NCBI GenBank assembly: GCA_949289455.1
Contig: CASEOA010000031.1
Location: 1-50,318 of the forward strand
DNA: 50,318 nucleotides
Reading direction: 5' to 3'
Source of the DNA: an uncultured Eubacteriales bacterium
GTDB taxonomy: Bacteria; Bacillota; Clostridia; Oscillospirales; Oscillospiraceae
Every line of letters starts with the position of its first letter. The first letter of the stretch is position 1. The notes below the pieces were generated by a model that worked only from the letters and a program-made list of their open reading frames with translations, was not told the origin of the DNA and searched no databases. Positions 17,375 through 25,414 of this stretch are shown piece after piece. The translations under genes and the position numbers were made by a program.

Positions 17375-18109
17375 TCATTCCCCCCGCTGGAGATATCCCC
17401 TTGGGGTGACCATCTTGCCGCCGATCACTTTGGTCTGGCTGTTGCCCACAAACACGGTGGTGAACATATCCACCGGTGTGTCCCGCAGCTGGCCCAGGGT
17501 GAGGATGGCGCTCTCCTCCCCCGCCCGGCCGACGTTGCGGACGGTACCGCACACCGTATCCGGGCTCTTGTGCCGCAGCAGAATACCGCAGGCCCGGGCC
17601 AGGTAGTCCGGGCGGCTCTTGCTGGCGGGGTTATAGAGGCAGATGACGAAGTCCGCCTGGGCGGCGGCTCTCAAACGCTGCTCGATCTTCTCCCAGGGGG
17701 TGAGCAGGTCGGACAGGGAGATGACGGCAAAGTCGTGGGTCAGAGGCGCCCCCAGCAGGGCGGCCCCGCCGCAGGCGGCGGTGATGCCGGGCACCACCTC
17801 GATCTCGATGGGGTCATATTCCTGGGCCACCTCGTAAATGAGCCCCGCCATGCCGTACACCCCGGCATCCCCAGAGCACACCACCGCCACGTCCCTGCCG
17901 GTGAGGGCCGCCTCCACGGCGGCCCGGCAGCGGTCCACCTCCCGGCGCATACCGGTGGACAGCACCTCCTTGTGGGGGAACTCAGGCTTCACCAGGTCGA
18001 TATAGGCGGTGTAGCCCACGATCAGGTCACAGCACTCCAGGGCGGCTCTGGCCCGTCCCGTCAGGTCCTGTCCCCCGCCGGGGCCCAGTCCGATTACAGT
18101 TACCTTCAT
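17375..18109 (-). CDS. cbiH: Cobalt-precorrin-3 C17-methyltransferase (ring contraction)
   Basis: SAM-dependent methylation at C17 coupled to contraction of the macrocycle. 244 residues, beginning MKVTVIGLGPGGGQDLTGRA with YTAYIDLVKP, the CobJ/CbiH signature; VVCSGDAGVYGMAGL and PGITAACGGAALLGAPLTHDF follow and are diagnostic for this methylase subgroup. The protein has no C-terminal extra domain, so it is the simple anaerobic form. ATG overlaps the cbiG TGA (ATGA). CbiG, next to it, opens the delta-lactone made by CbiH and CbiF. Confidence 0.95.
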   Translation of the reverse strand: MKVTVIGLGPGGGQDLTGRARAALECCDLIVGYTAYIDLVKPEFPHKEVLSTGMRREVDRCRAAVEAALTGRDVAVVCSGDAGVYGMAGLIYEVAQEYDPIEIEVVPGITAACGGAALLGAPLTHDFAVISLSDLLTPWEKIEQRLRAAAQADFVICLYNPASKSRPDYLARACGILLRHKSPDTVCGTVRNVGRAGEESAILTLGQLRDTPVDMFTTVFVGNSQTKVIGGKMVTPRGYLQRGE

Positions 18110-19092
18110 ACGATATCCCTTCCCGCCACCGCCACGGTGACGCCGTTTTTCGCCCGTTTGGGCACCAGGATGGTTCCGCCGGCACAAACCGCCGCCCGCT
18201 CGCACACGTTGTCCACCCCGGTGACCTCCTGCACGAAGGCTGAGGGGGTGAAGCTCCCCTCCGCCGCCGCCAGCTCCTCCGGGGAATAGACCGACAGAGG
18301 CAATTCACGGGCGGCACAGAAGGCCAGCAGTCCGGGCTCGTTCTCTTTTAAATCAATGGTGGCCACCCGCTCCACGGCGGCGGGCTCATACCCCGCCAGG
18401 GCCTCCTCCACCGCCGCCTGAATGGCCGCCTCCTCCGTTCCCCTCCGGCAGCCGATGCCCAGGATCAGCCCCCTGGGGGCCAGCCGCAGGGCGCGTGGGA
18501 AGGGGCCGTCCCCGGTTTTCCAGGTGACCCACACCCCGATCTCCGCCGGGCCTTGGGTGAGCCCCGCCGGGCAGGTGTGGCCAAAGTCGCTGGCAAAGCC
18601 CACCGGCTCCCCCTCCAGCAGGGCGGCGGACACCTCTTTGGCAAGCCCCCGGTGGGTAATCACCATATTATGCTCTCTGGCCCACAGATCCACGGCAAAG
18701 AGTCCGTTGACGTCGGTGGCGGTGGAAACCGCCGCCTGGCCTCCGGTGAGGGCCGCTACTTTGACCGCCAGCTGGTTTGCCCCCCCCACATGGCCGGACA
18801 GCAGGGGGATGACGAATTGCCCCCTCTCGTCCACGCTGACCACGGCGGGGTCGGTAAATTTGTCCCGCACATGGGGGGCGATGGCCCGGACGGCGATGCC
18901 CGCCGCCCCCACGAAGATGAGAGCGTCTTTTGTATCCCACATCCGCGCCGTCCAGCCCGCCAGGCTGTCATAAGCCGTCCCCAGCGCCGGGGCAAACCGG
19001 GGGGGCACATGGAGGGTGGCCCCCAGGGCCTCCGCCAGCTGCTTCCCCAGCGCAGCCCCCCGACGGGTGAAGGCGATCACCGCCGCTGTCAC
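18106..19092 (-). CDS. cbiG: Cobalt-precorrin-5A hydrolase
   Basis: Opens the ring-A lactone of cobalt-precorrin-5A and releases the two-carbon fragment; specific to the anaerobic route. 328 residues: N-terminal region MTAAVIAFTRRGAALGKQLA, central VGAAGIAVRAIAPHV, VIPLLSGHVGGANQLA and TATDVNGLFAVD, and a C-terminal CbiG domain (LGIGCRRGTEEAAIQAAV; SVYSPEELAA). The start codon is GTG at 19092, overlapping the cbiF TGA (GTGA). Having CbiG together with CbiK and CbiD confirms oxygen-independent synthesis. Confidence 0.95.
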   Translation of the reverse strand: MTAAVIAFTRRGAALGKQLAEALGATLHVPPRFAPALGTAYDSLAGWTARMWDTKDALIFVGAAGIAVRAIAPHVRDKFTDPAVVSVDERGQFVIPLLSGHVGGANQLAVKVAALTGGQAAVSTATDVNGLFAVDLWAREHNMVITHRGLAKEVSAALLEGEPVGFASDFGHTCPAGLTQGPAEIGVWVTWKTGDGPFPRALRLAPRGLILGIGCRRGTEEAAIQAAVEEALAGYEPAAVERVATIDLKENEPGLLAFCAARELPLSVYSPEELAAAEGSFTPSAFVQEVTGVDNVCERAAVCAGGTILVPKRAKNGVTVAVAGRDIV

Positions 19093-19844
19093 CGGCTGGC
19101 CTCCCGGAACCCGTGGGTAAAAGCTGGGTCGTACAGCTTGGAGCGCTCATATGTCTCACCCAAAAAATGGCCTACCGTAATCAGCGCCGTCTTGGTGACC
19201 TTGTTCTCCCGGGCGGTCCGGGCCAGGGTGGACACGGTGCAGCGGTATACCTTCTCCTCCGGCCAGGTGGCCTTGTACACGATGGCCGCCGGGGTGTTGG
19301 GGGGATAGCCCCCCGCCGCCAGTTCTTTTTCCACATCCTCCAGCAGACCGGTGGACAAAAAGAGCACCATGGTGCAGCCGTGGGAGGCCAGCTTCCGCAG
19401 CTGCTCCCCCTCCGGCACCGGCGTGCGGCCCGCCATGCGGGTGATGATGACCGACTGGGACACATCGGGCAGGGTGTACTCGGCCTGGAGCGCCGCCGCA
19501 GCCCCGGAGAAGGAGGACACGCCGGGGGTTACATCGTAGGAGATGCCCAGGCTGTCCAGCTGGTCCATCTGCTCCCGGATGGCCCCGTAGAGGGAGGGGT
19601 CGCCGGTGTGGAGCCGGACGGTAACGCCTCCTGTCTCCTCGGTGGCCTTCATGACGGCAATGACCTCTTCCAGGGTCATTTTGGCACTGTCGTACACCTG
19701 ACAGTCCGCCTTTTTGTAGTCCAGCAGGGCGGGATTCACCAGGGAACCGGCGTAGATGATAACGTCGGCCTCTCCCAGCAGCCTGGCCCCCCGGACGGTG
19801 ATGAGATCAGCCCCGCCGGGGCCCGCACCGATGAAATGTACCAT
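19089..19844 (-). CDS. cbiF: Cobalt-precorrin-4 C11-methyltransferase
   Basis: SAM-dependent methylation at C11. 251 residues, start MVHFIGAGPGGADLITVRG; YAGSLVNPALL, HTGDPSLYGAIREQMDQL, PGVSSFSGAAAAL and TRMAGRTPVPEGEQLR are the usual CobM/CbiF motifs. Two ATGs lie 6 bp apart. The inner one (19844) has CAGGAG 7 bp upstream, while the outer one (19850) sits too close, so the inner start is preferred. About 116 bp separate it from cbiD, a region filled by three palindromic repeats. Confidence 0.95.
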   Translation of the reverse strand: MVHFIGAGPGGADLITVRGARLLGEADVIIYAGSLVNPALLDYKKADCQVYDSAKMTLEEVIAVMKATEETGGVTVRLHTGDPSLYGAIREQMDQLDSLGISYDVTPGVSSFSGAAAALQAEYTLPDVSQSVIITRMAGRTPVPEGEQLRKLASHGCTMVLFLSTGLLEDVEKELAAGGYPPNTPAAIVYKATWPEEKVYRCTVSTLARTARENKVTKTALITVGHFLGETYERSKLYDPAFTHGFREASR

Positions 19845-19871
19845 AATCATGCTCCTGTCTGTGTGAGTGGC

Positions 19872-19897
19872 GGGCCGATGTGGGCATCGGCCCCTAC
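19872..19897. repeat. GC-rich palindromic repeat, copy 3
   Basis: Arms GGGCCGATG and CATCGGCCC flank TGGG, followed by CTAC. Part of a run of three palindromes between cbiF and cbiD. Confidence 0.75.
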
Positions 19898-19905
19898 GGC
19901 TCGGC

Positions 19906-19930
19906 GGGCGGGTCTGGGACCCGCCCCTAC
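19906..19930. repeat. GC-rich palindromic repeat, copy 4
   Basis: Arms GGGCGGGTC and GACCCGCCC flank TGG, followed by CTAC. The arm sequence is identical to that of copy 1 near 7168-7188, in the opposite orientation judged by the CTAC/GTAG edge. Confidence 0.8.
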
Positions 19931-19960
19931 GGATCAGTATGGCCCACATCCACCTGTTTG

Positions 19961-21121
19961 TCAGTCCATCGTAGGGGCGGATATCATCCGCCCGCTCCGG
20001 TGGCGGGCCAGCAGCCCCTCCGCCCCCGATGTCTTTCCTAACATACCGTATTGATTGGAAAAAAAGATCGCCTCAATAGCCAGCTCCGGCCCTGCCCGGC
20101 GGCGGAGCTGTTCCTCCAGGGCCCGGGCGATGGAGGCCATCACCGGCTCCAGCAGTCCGGCCTTTTGCAGCAGCGCCACCCCGGCGTCGGTGGTGGGGCT
20201 GTCGAACAGGGCCCGGAGCAGCTCCGGCGGACCGCCCGCCAGGGCGGCGTGGGCGGTAAGGGTCTCCCGCCGCCCGTCGGCCACCTTGGAGTGGGTGTTC
20301 ATGCACCCCGCCGCCACTTTGATGAGCTTACCCAGGTGGCCCACCAGCAGCAGAGAGGAAAAGCCCAGCCCGGCGGCGTGGTCAATGGCGTGGCCGATGT
20401 AGTTGCTGCAGGTACAGCGGTGGGTCAGGTCCAGCCCCAGGGTTTCCGCCGCAAAGGAATCCCCATAGTTGCCGGGGGTGACCAGCAGGTCTTTGACCCC
20501 GGCGGCCTTCGCCACATCCTGCTCCAGGTACAGGGAGTCGATGAGGGCAGCCTCGCTCATGGGCCGGACGATGCCGCTGGTGCCCAATATAGAGATGCCC
20601 CCCACGATACCCAGCCGGGGATTGAAGGTGCGCCCTGCCAGAGCCTCCCCCTCCGGTACCGAGATGGTCACCGTCAGCCCGCCGGTATATCCGGCCTGGG
20701 CCATGGCCTGCTCCACCTGGGCGGCGATCATCCGCCGGGGGGTGGAGTTGATGGCGGCCTGCCCCACCGGCTGGTTCAGGCCGGGCCGGGTAACCCTGCC
20801 CACCCCTGTTCCCCCGTCGATGGTCACCCCCGGAGCACATCTTTTCTCCACTCTGGCGCAGATCAGGGTCCCGTCCGTCACGTCCGGGTCGTCCCCCCCG
20901 TCCTTGCGCACGGCACAAGAGGCCCAATCCGGCCCGGCGGCGTGGTCCAGCAGCTGGGCCTCCACGGTGATCCCCGCCGGGGTGTCCACCTTGACGGCGG
21001 GCAGGCGCTCCCCGGTGAGCAGCAGCCGGGCGGCCCCCGCCGCCGCGGCGGCGGCGCAGGTGCCGGTGGTATAGCCGCAGCGCAGCCGTTTTTTTCCCAC
21101 CGGAATATAAAGCTCCAGCAC
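19961..21121 (-). CDS. cbiD: Cobalt-precorrin-5B C1-methyltransferase
   Basis: SAM-dependent methylation at C1, specific to the anaerobic pathway. 386 residues with the family start LRCGYTTGTCAAAAAAGAAR, DGGDDPDVTDG, the VGRVTRPGLNQPVGQAAIN motif, GGISILGTSGIVRPMSE and VGHLGKLIKVAAGCMNTHSK. The start is taken as GTG at 21121, with AAAGGAGG 6 bp upstream; an in-frame extension to 21181 would cross the leader terminator. The last residues (SGRMISAPTMD) are encoded by a palindromic repeat. It is the first gene after the riboswitch/terminator leader and so the entry point of the superoperon. Confidence 0.95.
   Translation of the reverse strand: MLELYIPVGKKRLRCGYTTGTCAAAAAAGAARLLLTGERLPAVKVDTPAGITVEAQLLDHAAGPDWASCAVRKDGGDDPDVTDGTLICARVEKRCAPGVTIDGGTGVGRVTRPGLNQPVGQAAINSTPRRMIAAQVEQAMAQAGYTGGLTVTISVPEGEALAGRTFNPRLGIVGGISILGTSGIVRPMSEAALIDSLYLEQDVAKAAGVKDLLVTPGNYGDSFAAETLGLDLTHRCTCSNYIGHAIDHAAGLGFSSLLLVGHLGKLIKVAAGCMNTHSKVADGRRETLTAHAALAGGPPELLRALFDSPTTDAGVALLQKAGLLEPVMASIARALEEQLRRRAGPELAIEAIFFSNQYGMLGKTSGAEGLLARHRSGRMISAPTMD
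19971..19993. repeat. GC-rich palindromic repeat, copy 5 (inside the cbiD 3' end)
   Basis: Begins GTAGGGGCGGAT; arms GGGCGGAT and ATCCGCCC flank ATC. It lies within the last codons of cbiD and encodes the end of that protein. Confidence 0.8.
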
Positions 21122-21141
21122 CGTCCGCCTCCTTTCCCGCC

Positions 21142-21174
21142 AAAAAAGCCCTTCCCGGGTGGGAAGGGCTTTTT
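21142..21174 (-). terminator. Intrinsic terminator in the cbiD leader (riboswitch expression platform)
   Basis: A perfect 14 bp stem (AAAAAGCCCTTCCC with GGGAAGGGCTTTTT) around the loop GGGT, followed on the minus strand by a run of T. It lies between the riboswitch aptamer and the cbiD ribosome site, where premature termination would occur when cobalamin is bound. Confidence 0.88.
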
Positions 21175-21221
21175 GCGCCAAAACATACCGTACCTCTCCA
21201 CCTCAGAGCCACGTTGTCCGT

Positions 21222-21392
21222 ATCCTGGCAGCGGGTCTCCTGGCTTGCGCTTCCTCCTCCGGCGCACCTTCTCAGCCCTTTGGGCCAATGGTTCACGCAC
21301 CTTCGTCCACGCTTACAGTAGAGGTAAGACTGCGCCGGATTTGCACCGGCTTCCCCTGAGCGGCATTGCCGCGACTGCGGACACTGATTCAG
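21222..21392 (-). promoter_or_regulatory. Cobalamin riboswitch upstream of cbiD
   Basis: On the minus strand the order is GGGGAAGCCGGTGCAAATCC, GGCGCAGTC, a variable arm region, GCTGAGAAGG and the B12 box AGCCAGGAGACCCGC (about 21232-21247). These are the canonical adenosylcobalamin riboswitch elements. Directly downstream is a strong terminator, so this switch probably works by transcription attenuation, unlike the one before cbiM. Confidence 0.95.
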
Positions 21393-21401
21393 TTCTTGGT
21401 C

Positions 21402-21430
21402 ATTATATCAGCGACAAGCGGAAAAGTAAA
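21402..21430 (-). promoter_or_regulatory. Probable sigmaA promoter of the cobalamin superoperon
   Basis: Minus-strand TTTACT, 17 bp spacer, TATAAT. Transcription would start about 7 bp downstream, immediately before the riboswitch. The -10 is a perfect consensus. Confidence 0.65.
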
Positions 21431-21462
21431 GGTGATTTTTTGTCATAAACGTGCATATCCGT

Positions 21463-23916
21463 TCAGCACTCCTCCGGCTCTTCCTCCTGTCGGCGCAGGT
21501 GACGGAGCTTGTCCCACAGGATGGCTCCCAGCTCAAAGGCCTTCAGGATCACATACATCACCGGATAGGCCAGACCCATGAACACCGCCAGCACCATACC
21601 GCTCTTCAGATCCAGGGGGCTTATGCCGAAGCTGGACCCGAACCAGAGGATGGACACCGCCGAGGCCCCGGTCATGGCGATCATCAGCACCCGCCGCTTC
21701 CAGTCAAAGGGCTTGCACACCTGGAAGAGCACCAGCAGGCCGATGGTCACCAGCAGGATGGTGGACATGGAGGAGAGCTGGTCGGTGGTAAACTCAAACA
21801 CCGCATAGAAGGCCACCGCCCCCAATACGATGAGCAGGTCGGTGAGGCCCCCGGGCAGGGCCGCCCGGAACACATTGCTCATGAATTTCCCCTTCACCAG
21901 GGCGTGGTTGGGCTCCAGAGCCAGGAAGAGAGAGGGCACCCCGATGGTGACGGCGCTGAGGAAGGAAATTTGCAGCGGGGTCACCGGATAGGGGAAGGTG
22001 GCAAACAGGGAGATAATGGACAGGAAGAAGGAAAAGATATTTTTCACTAGGTAGAGTGCGGCGGCCCGCTGGATGTTGTTGATCACCCGCCGGCCCTCGG
22101 CCACCACCTTGGGCATGGCGGCGAAGTCGGAGTTCATCAGCACCAGCTGGGCGGCGTGGCAGGCGGCCTCCGCGCCGGAGGCCATGGCGATGCCGCAGTC
22201 GGCGTCCTTCAGGGCCAGTACGTCGTTGACGCCGTCGCCGGTCATGGCCACGGTGTGGCCCGCCCGCTGGAGGGCCCGCACCAGCTTCCGCTTCTGGTCG
22301 GGGGTCACCCGGCCAAACACGGTGTACTGCCGGACCGCCCGGTCCATATCCTCCTCGGTACGGAGGGTGGCGGCGTCCACCCAACGCTCCGCCCCCTGGA
22401 TGCCCGCCTGACGGGCCACCTCGGCCACTGTCACCGGGTTGTCTCCGGAGATGACCTTGACGGCCACCTTCTGCTGGGCAAAGAACTGGAAGGTTTTGGG
22501 GGCGGATTCCCGCACCCGGTTGGCCAGCAGCACCAGGGCCATGGGGCACACCCGGGCGGGGTCCAGGCCCTGCTGGTCGGGGGTGCCCCGGTACTCCGCC
22601 GCCAGCAGCACCCGGTAGCCTTTGGCGGACCAGGGGTCCACCGTCTCCTTCAAATCGCTGTACCGGTAGCCCAGAATGAACTCGGGGGCCCCTACCACAT
22701 AGGCCCCGTGGCCGGCAAAGACGGCGGCGCTCCACTTGGTGGCGGAGGTAAAGGGGATCACGGTCTGGGGGTGCCAGGCCGAACCGCCGTGGAACTTTTT
22801 CTGCATGGCCCGGGCGGTGTCGTTGTCAGCCTCCACCGCCTGGTAGAAGGCGTTGAGGATCTCGGTGACCTGGGTCTCGGCGTAGCGCTCCTCGTCCAGG
22901 TACACCACCTCCCCCACCTCCATCCGGGGCTCGGTGATGGTGCCCGTCTTGTCCACGCACAGCACGTCCACCCGGGCCAGGGTCTCGATGCAGTTCATAT
23001 CCTGGGCCAGCACCTTGCCCCGGGCCAGCCGGATCATGCTCACCGCCAGGGCCACGCTGGTGAGCAGGTACAGCCCCTCGGGGATCATGCCGATGAGGGC
23101 GGCCACGGTGGACACCACCGTCTCCTGGAAGGTGCGGCCCACGATAAAGTATTCCTTGGCGAAGAGGGCGATGCCGATGGGGATGAGCAGGATGCCGATG
23201 ACCCGGATCAGCTTGTCCAGGGAGGACATCATCTCGCTTTTGCCCACGGTCACGTCCTTTTTGGCCTCCAGGGTGAGCTTGGCGGCGTAGGAGTCCGCCC
23301 CCACCCGGTCCAGCCGGGCCCGGCAGCGGCCGGCCACCACAAAGGAGCCGGAGAGCAGCTGGTCCCCGGGATTTTTCACAATGGCGTCGGCCTCGCCGGT
23401 AATGAGGGCCTCGTTCACCTGGACCTGCCCGGCCAGCACGGTGGCGTCGGCGGGGATCTGATCCCCGGAGGCCAGCTCGGCCACGTCGTCCCGCACCAGA
23501 TGGGCGGCGGGCACCGAGCCCAGGTGGCCCTCCCGCACCACGTTGGCCCTGGGGGCGGCCAGCAAATTCAGCTTGTCAATGGTCTGCTTGGAGCGCAGCT
23601 GCTGGATAATGCCGATGCAGGTGTTGGCGATGGCGATGAGCAGAAAGAGCAGATCCTCCACCGACCCCACAATGATGAGCAGGGCGGCCAGGATGATAAA
23701 GATGAAGTTGAAGAAGGTGACCACGTTTTCCCGGACGATCTGGCCCACCGTTTTGGTGGGGGACTCCACCGGCTCGTTGGCCCAGCCGTTCTGCTGGCGC
23801 TCCTTCACCTGGGCCATGGTCAGGCCCACGTTGGGGTCGGCGCTGACCCGGGCCACCTCCCGCCGGGGCTTCGGCCCCTCGGGGAGGGCGGTACGCTGTT
23901 TTTGCTTGCCTTTCAT
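21463..23916 (-). CDS. P-type cation-transporting ATPase, CtpE-like
   Basis: About 817 residues. Domains in order: two N-terminal helices, actuator region with VNEALITGEAD, helices with the IPEGLYLL motif, phosphorylation site DKTGT (Asp about residue 322), nucleotide domain, hinge TGDGVNDVLALKDAD, and a C-terminal helix bundle including NIFSFFLSIISLFATFPYP and IGVPSLFLALEPN. The shortened nucleotide domain and the last two motifs resemble CtpE-type pumps, linked to calcium in mycobacteria; substrate here is not certain. The ATG at 23916 is chosen because a TTG at 23961 falls within the -10 of a good promoter. No terminator is seen before the B12 leader downstream. Confidence 0.85.
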   Translation of the reverse strand: MKGKQKQRTALPEGPKPRREVARVSADPNVGLTMAQVKERQQNGWANEPVESPTKTVGQIVRENVVTFFNFIFIILAALLIIVGSVEDLLFLLIAIANTCIGIIQQLRSKQTIDKLNLLAAPRANVVREGHLGSVPAAHLVRDDVAELASGDQIPADATVLAGQVQVNEALITGEADAIVKNPGDQLLSGSFVVAGRCRARLDRVGADSYAAKLTLEAKKDVTVGKSEMMSSLDKLIRVIGILLIPIGIALFAKEYFIVGRTFQETVVSTVAALIGMIPEGLYLLTSVALAVSMIRLARGKVLAQDMNCIETLARVDVLCVDKTGTITEPRMEVGEVVYLDEERYAETQVTEILNAFYQAVEADNDTARAMQKKFHGGSAWHPQTVIPFTSATKWSAAVFAGHGAYVVGAPEFILGYRYSDLKETVDPWSAKGYRVLLAAEYRGTPDQQGLDPARVCPMALVLLANRVRESAPKTFQFFAQQKVAVKVISGDNPVTVAEVARQAGIQGAERWVDAATLRTEEDMDRAVRQYTVFGRVTPDQKRKLVRALQRAGHTVAMTGDGVNDVLALKDADCGIAMASGAEAACHAAQLVLMNSDFAAMPKVVAEGRRVINNIQRAAALYLVKNIFSFFLSIISLFATFPYPVTPLQISFLSAVTIGVPSLFLALEPNHALVKGKFMSNVFRAALPGGLTDLLIVLGAVAFYAVFEFTTDQLSSMSTILLVTIGLLVLFQVCKPFDWKRRVLMIAMTGASAVSILWFGSSFGISPLDLKSGMVLAVFMGLAYPVMYVILKAFELGAILWDKLRHLRRQEEEPEEC

Positions 23917-23960
23917 GTCGCTGCCCTCGCTGCTGCCGTTACGGCAAATTGATGGTATCA

Positions 23961-23989
23961 ATTATATCTGATATTAACAGGCTGTACAA
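23961..23989 (-). promoter_or_regulatory. Probable sigmaA promoter of the P-type ATPase gene
   Basis: Minus-strand TTGTAC, 17 bp spacer, TATAAT, about 40 bp before the ATPase ATG. Confidence 0.7.
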
Positions 23990-24058
23990 GTAGAGCAAAA
24001 AAATCTTAAGCAATTCTTTCCTCTTTCCTTACTATACTGGAGGGAAGGAGGGGATTGC

Positions 24059-24310
24059 ATGGAGTTCAAGCTGGATAAATCCCAAACCGTCCTCCGGCTG
24101 GCCCTGTGCGGCGGCGGGGCGGCCCTGCTGTACGCCGGGGCGCTGAAGTTGCCCGCCCTGGCGGAGCGCCGGGACTGGCTGGAGGCCCACCGGGTGGAGG
24201 CCATCGCCGTCGGGGCGGCGGTACTCTTCGGCCTGTCCCTGGTACTGGCCCCGCCGGAGCCCGGGGCGGCATGTGAGCCGGAGCTGGAGGGCTATGAGCC
24301 GGTGGAATAG
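24059..24310 (+). CDS. Small two-helix membrane protein of unknown function
   Basis: 83 residues with two hydrophobic segments (about 12-30 and 47-63, the second AIAVGAAVLFGLSLVLA) separated by a charged loop (ERRDWLEAHRVE), and an acidic C-terminal tail. A strong ribosome site, GGAGGGAAGGAGGGG, precedes the ATG, which supports a real gene. It is divergent from the P-type ATPase and convergent with the ROK kinase. A TATACT at 24033 could be a -10, but no good -35 was found. No family recognised. Confidence 0.7.
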   Translation: MEFKLDKSQTVLRLALCGGGAALLYAGALKLPALAERRDWLEAHRVEAIAVGAAVLFGLSLVLAPPEPGAACEPELEGYEPVE

Positions 24311-24345
24311 AAAAACGGGCCCGCCGCGCAACGCGGCGGGCCCGG
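24311..24345 (-). terminator. Intrinsic terminator after the ROK kinase
   Basis: A 12-13 bp stem (GGGCCCGCCGCG with CGCGGCGGGCCC), loop CAA, followed by GTTTTT on the minus strand. It may also slow plus-strand transcripts from the small gene, but lacks a T-run in that direction. Confidence 0.85.
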
Positions 24346-24349
24346 AACC

Positions 24350-25300
24350 TTATCGGAACAGGGGCAGCAGGGCGGCGCCGATGATCCCGGCGTCGTTGCC
24401 CAGGGCTGCCCGCACCAGTCGGGTGCGGTGGACGCTGTTGCGGGCGTAGTCCTCCCGGTTGAGGATATAGCGCACCGGAGCCATCAGGGTCTCCCCCTGG
24501 GCGGAGGGCCCGCCGCCGATGCAGAACACCTCGGGCTGGAAGATATTCACCAGGCTGGCCACCCCGCAGCCCAGGTAGTCCACATATTCGTCGATGACCA
24601 TACCGGCGGCGGCGTCGCCCATGGCGGCGGCGTCAAAGGGGGTGCGGCCGTTCACCGCCTCCAGGCTGCCCGCCAGCTCCCACAGCTTGGAGTCCCGGTG
24701 CTCCTCCATCACCTGCCGGGTGCGCTTGATGAGGGCGGTGGCGGAGCAGTAGGCCTCAAAGCAGCCCTTCCGGCCGCAGGTGCACTGCCGCCCGCCGTGC
24801 TCGATGACGAAGTGGCCCACCTCCATGCCGGCGTAGTTGAAGCCGGTGTACAGCTTGCCCCCCAGCACAGCGCCGCCGCCAATGCCGGTGCCCAGGGTGA
24901 TGGCCACCATGGACTGGCTGCCCTTGGCGGCTCCGGCGGCAAACTCCCCCAGGGCGGCGGCGTTGGCGTCGTTTTCCAGGTAGATGTCCTTGTGCAGCCG
25001 CTCCTCCACCAGGGCGGCCAGGGGCACGTTGCGGAAGTCCAGGTTGGACCAGTAGCGGATCACGCCGGTGTCCGGCTCAATGGTACCGGGGGAGCCAATC
25101 CCCACCGAGACGATATCCCCCATGGACAGGCCCGCCTTCTCCACGGCGGCAGCGGACGCGGCGGCCATCTGGTCGGCCACCTGGTAGGCGGGCACCTCCC
25201 GGGGGGTGGGCAGGCTGGCCTTGCCCAGGATCACACCTTCCTCATTCACCACGGCGGCAGCCACATTGGTGCCGCCCAAATCAATTCCCAAATAGTACAT
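24350..25300 (-). CDS. ROK-family sugar kinase (glucokinase-like)
   Basis: A cytosolic ATP-dependent hexose kinase of 316 residues. The start MYYLGIDLGGTNVAAAVV is the phosphate-binding loop; IYLENDANAAALGEF holds the catalytic aspartate; ITLGTGIGGGAV and the zinc-binding CTCGRKGCFEAYCS motif define the ROK family. There is no N-terminal helix-turn-helix, so it is an enzyme rather than an NagC/XylR repressor. The most likely substrate is glucose, but ROK kinases for other sugars look similar. Monocistronic: own promoter at 25331-25359 and terminator. GGGGAGG precedes the ATG. Confidence 0.9.
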   Translation of the reverse strand: MYYLGIDLGGTNVAAAVVNEEGVILGKASLPTPREVPAYQVADQMAAASAAAVEKAGLSMGDIVSVGIGSPGTIEPDTGVIRYWSNLDFRNVPLAALVEERLHKDIYLENDANAAALGEFAAGAAKGSQSMVAITLGTGIGGGAVLGGKLYTGFNYAGMEVGHFVIEHGGRQCTCGRKGCFEAYCSATALIKRTRQVMEEHRDSKLWELAGSLEAVNGRTPFDAAAMGDAAAGMVIDEYVDYLGCGVASLVNIFQPEVFCIGGGPSAQGETLMAPVRYILNREDYARNSVHRTRLVRAALGNDAGIIGAALLPLFR

Positions 25301-25330
25301 ACTCCGACCTCCCCAATTTGCTTTGCCTTG

Positions 25331-25359
25331 ATTATAAAGCACAAGCCCCCGCCGCACAA
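25331..25359 (-). promoter_or_regulatory. Probable sigmaA promoter of the ROK kinase
   Basis: Minus-strand TTGTGC, 17 bp spacer, TATAAT, 30 bp before the start codon. Confidence 0.65.
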
Positions 25360-25362
25360 GAG

Positions 25363-25397
25363 TAAAAAAAACGACGCCGTGCGGCGTCGCTTTTTTC
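25363..25397. terminator. Bidirectional intrinsic terminator
   Basis: A hairpin CGACGCC/GGCGTCG with A-run on one side and T-run on the other, giving T-tails on both strands. It follows the YbhN-type gene on the minus strand. Confidence 0.85.
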
Positions 25398-25414
25398 TGG
25401 TATTTGCCCGGCTG

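Noticed and set aside
23917-23961. Longer P-type ATPase start at TTG 23961
   Set aside because: It falls in the -10 box of the likely promoter, so it would not be transcribed.
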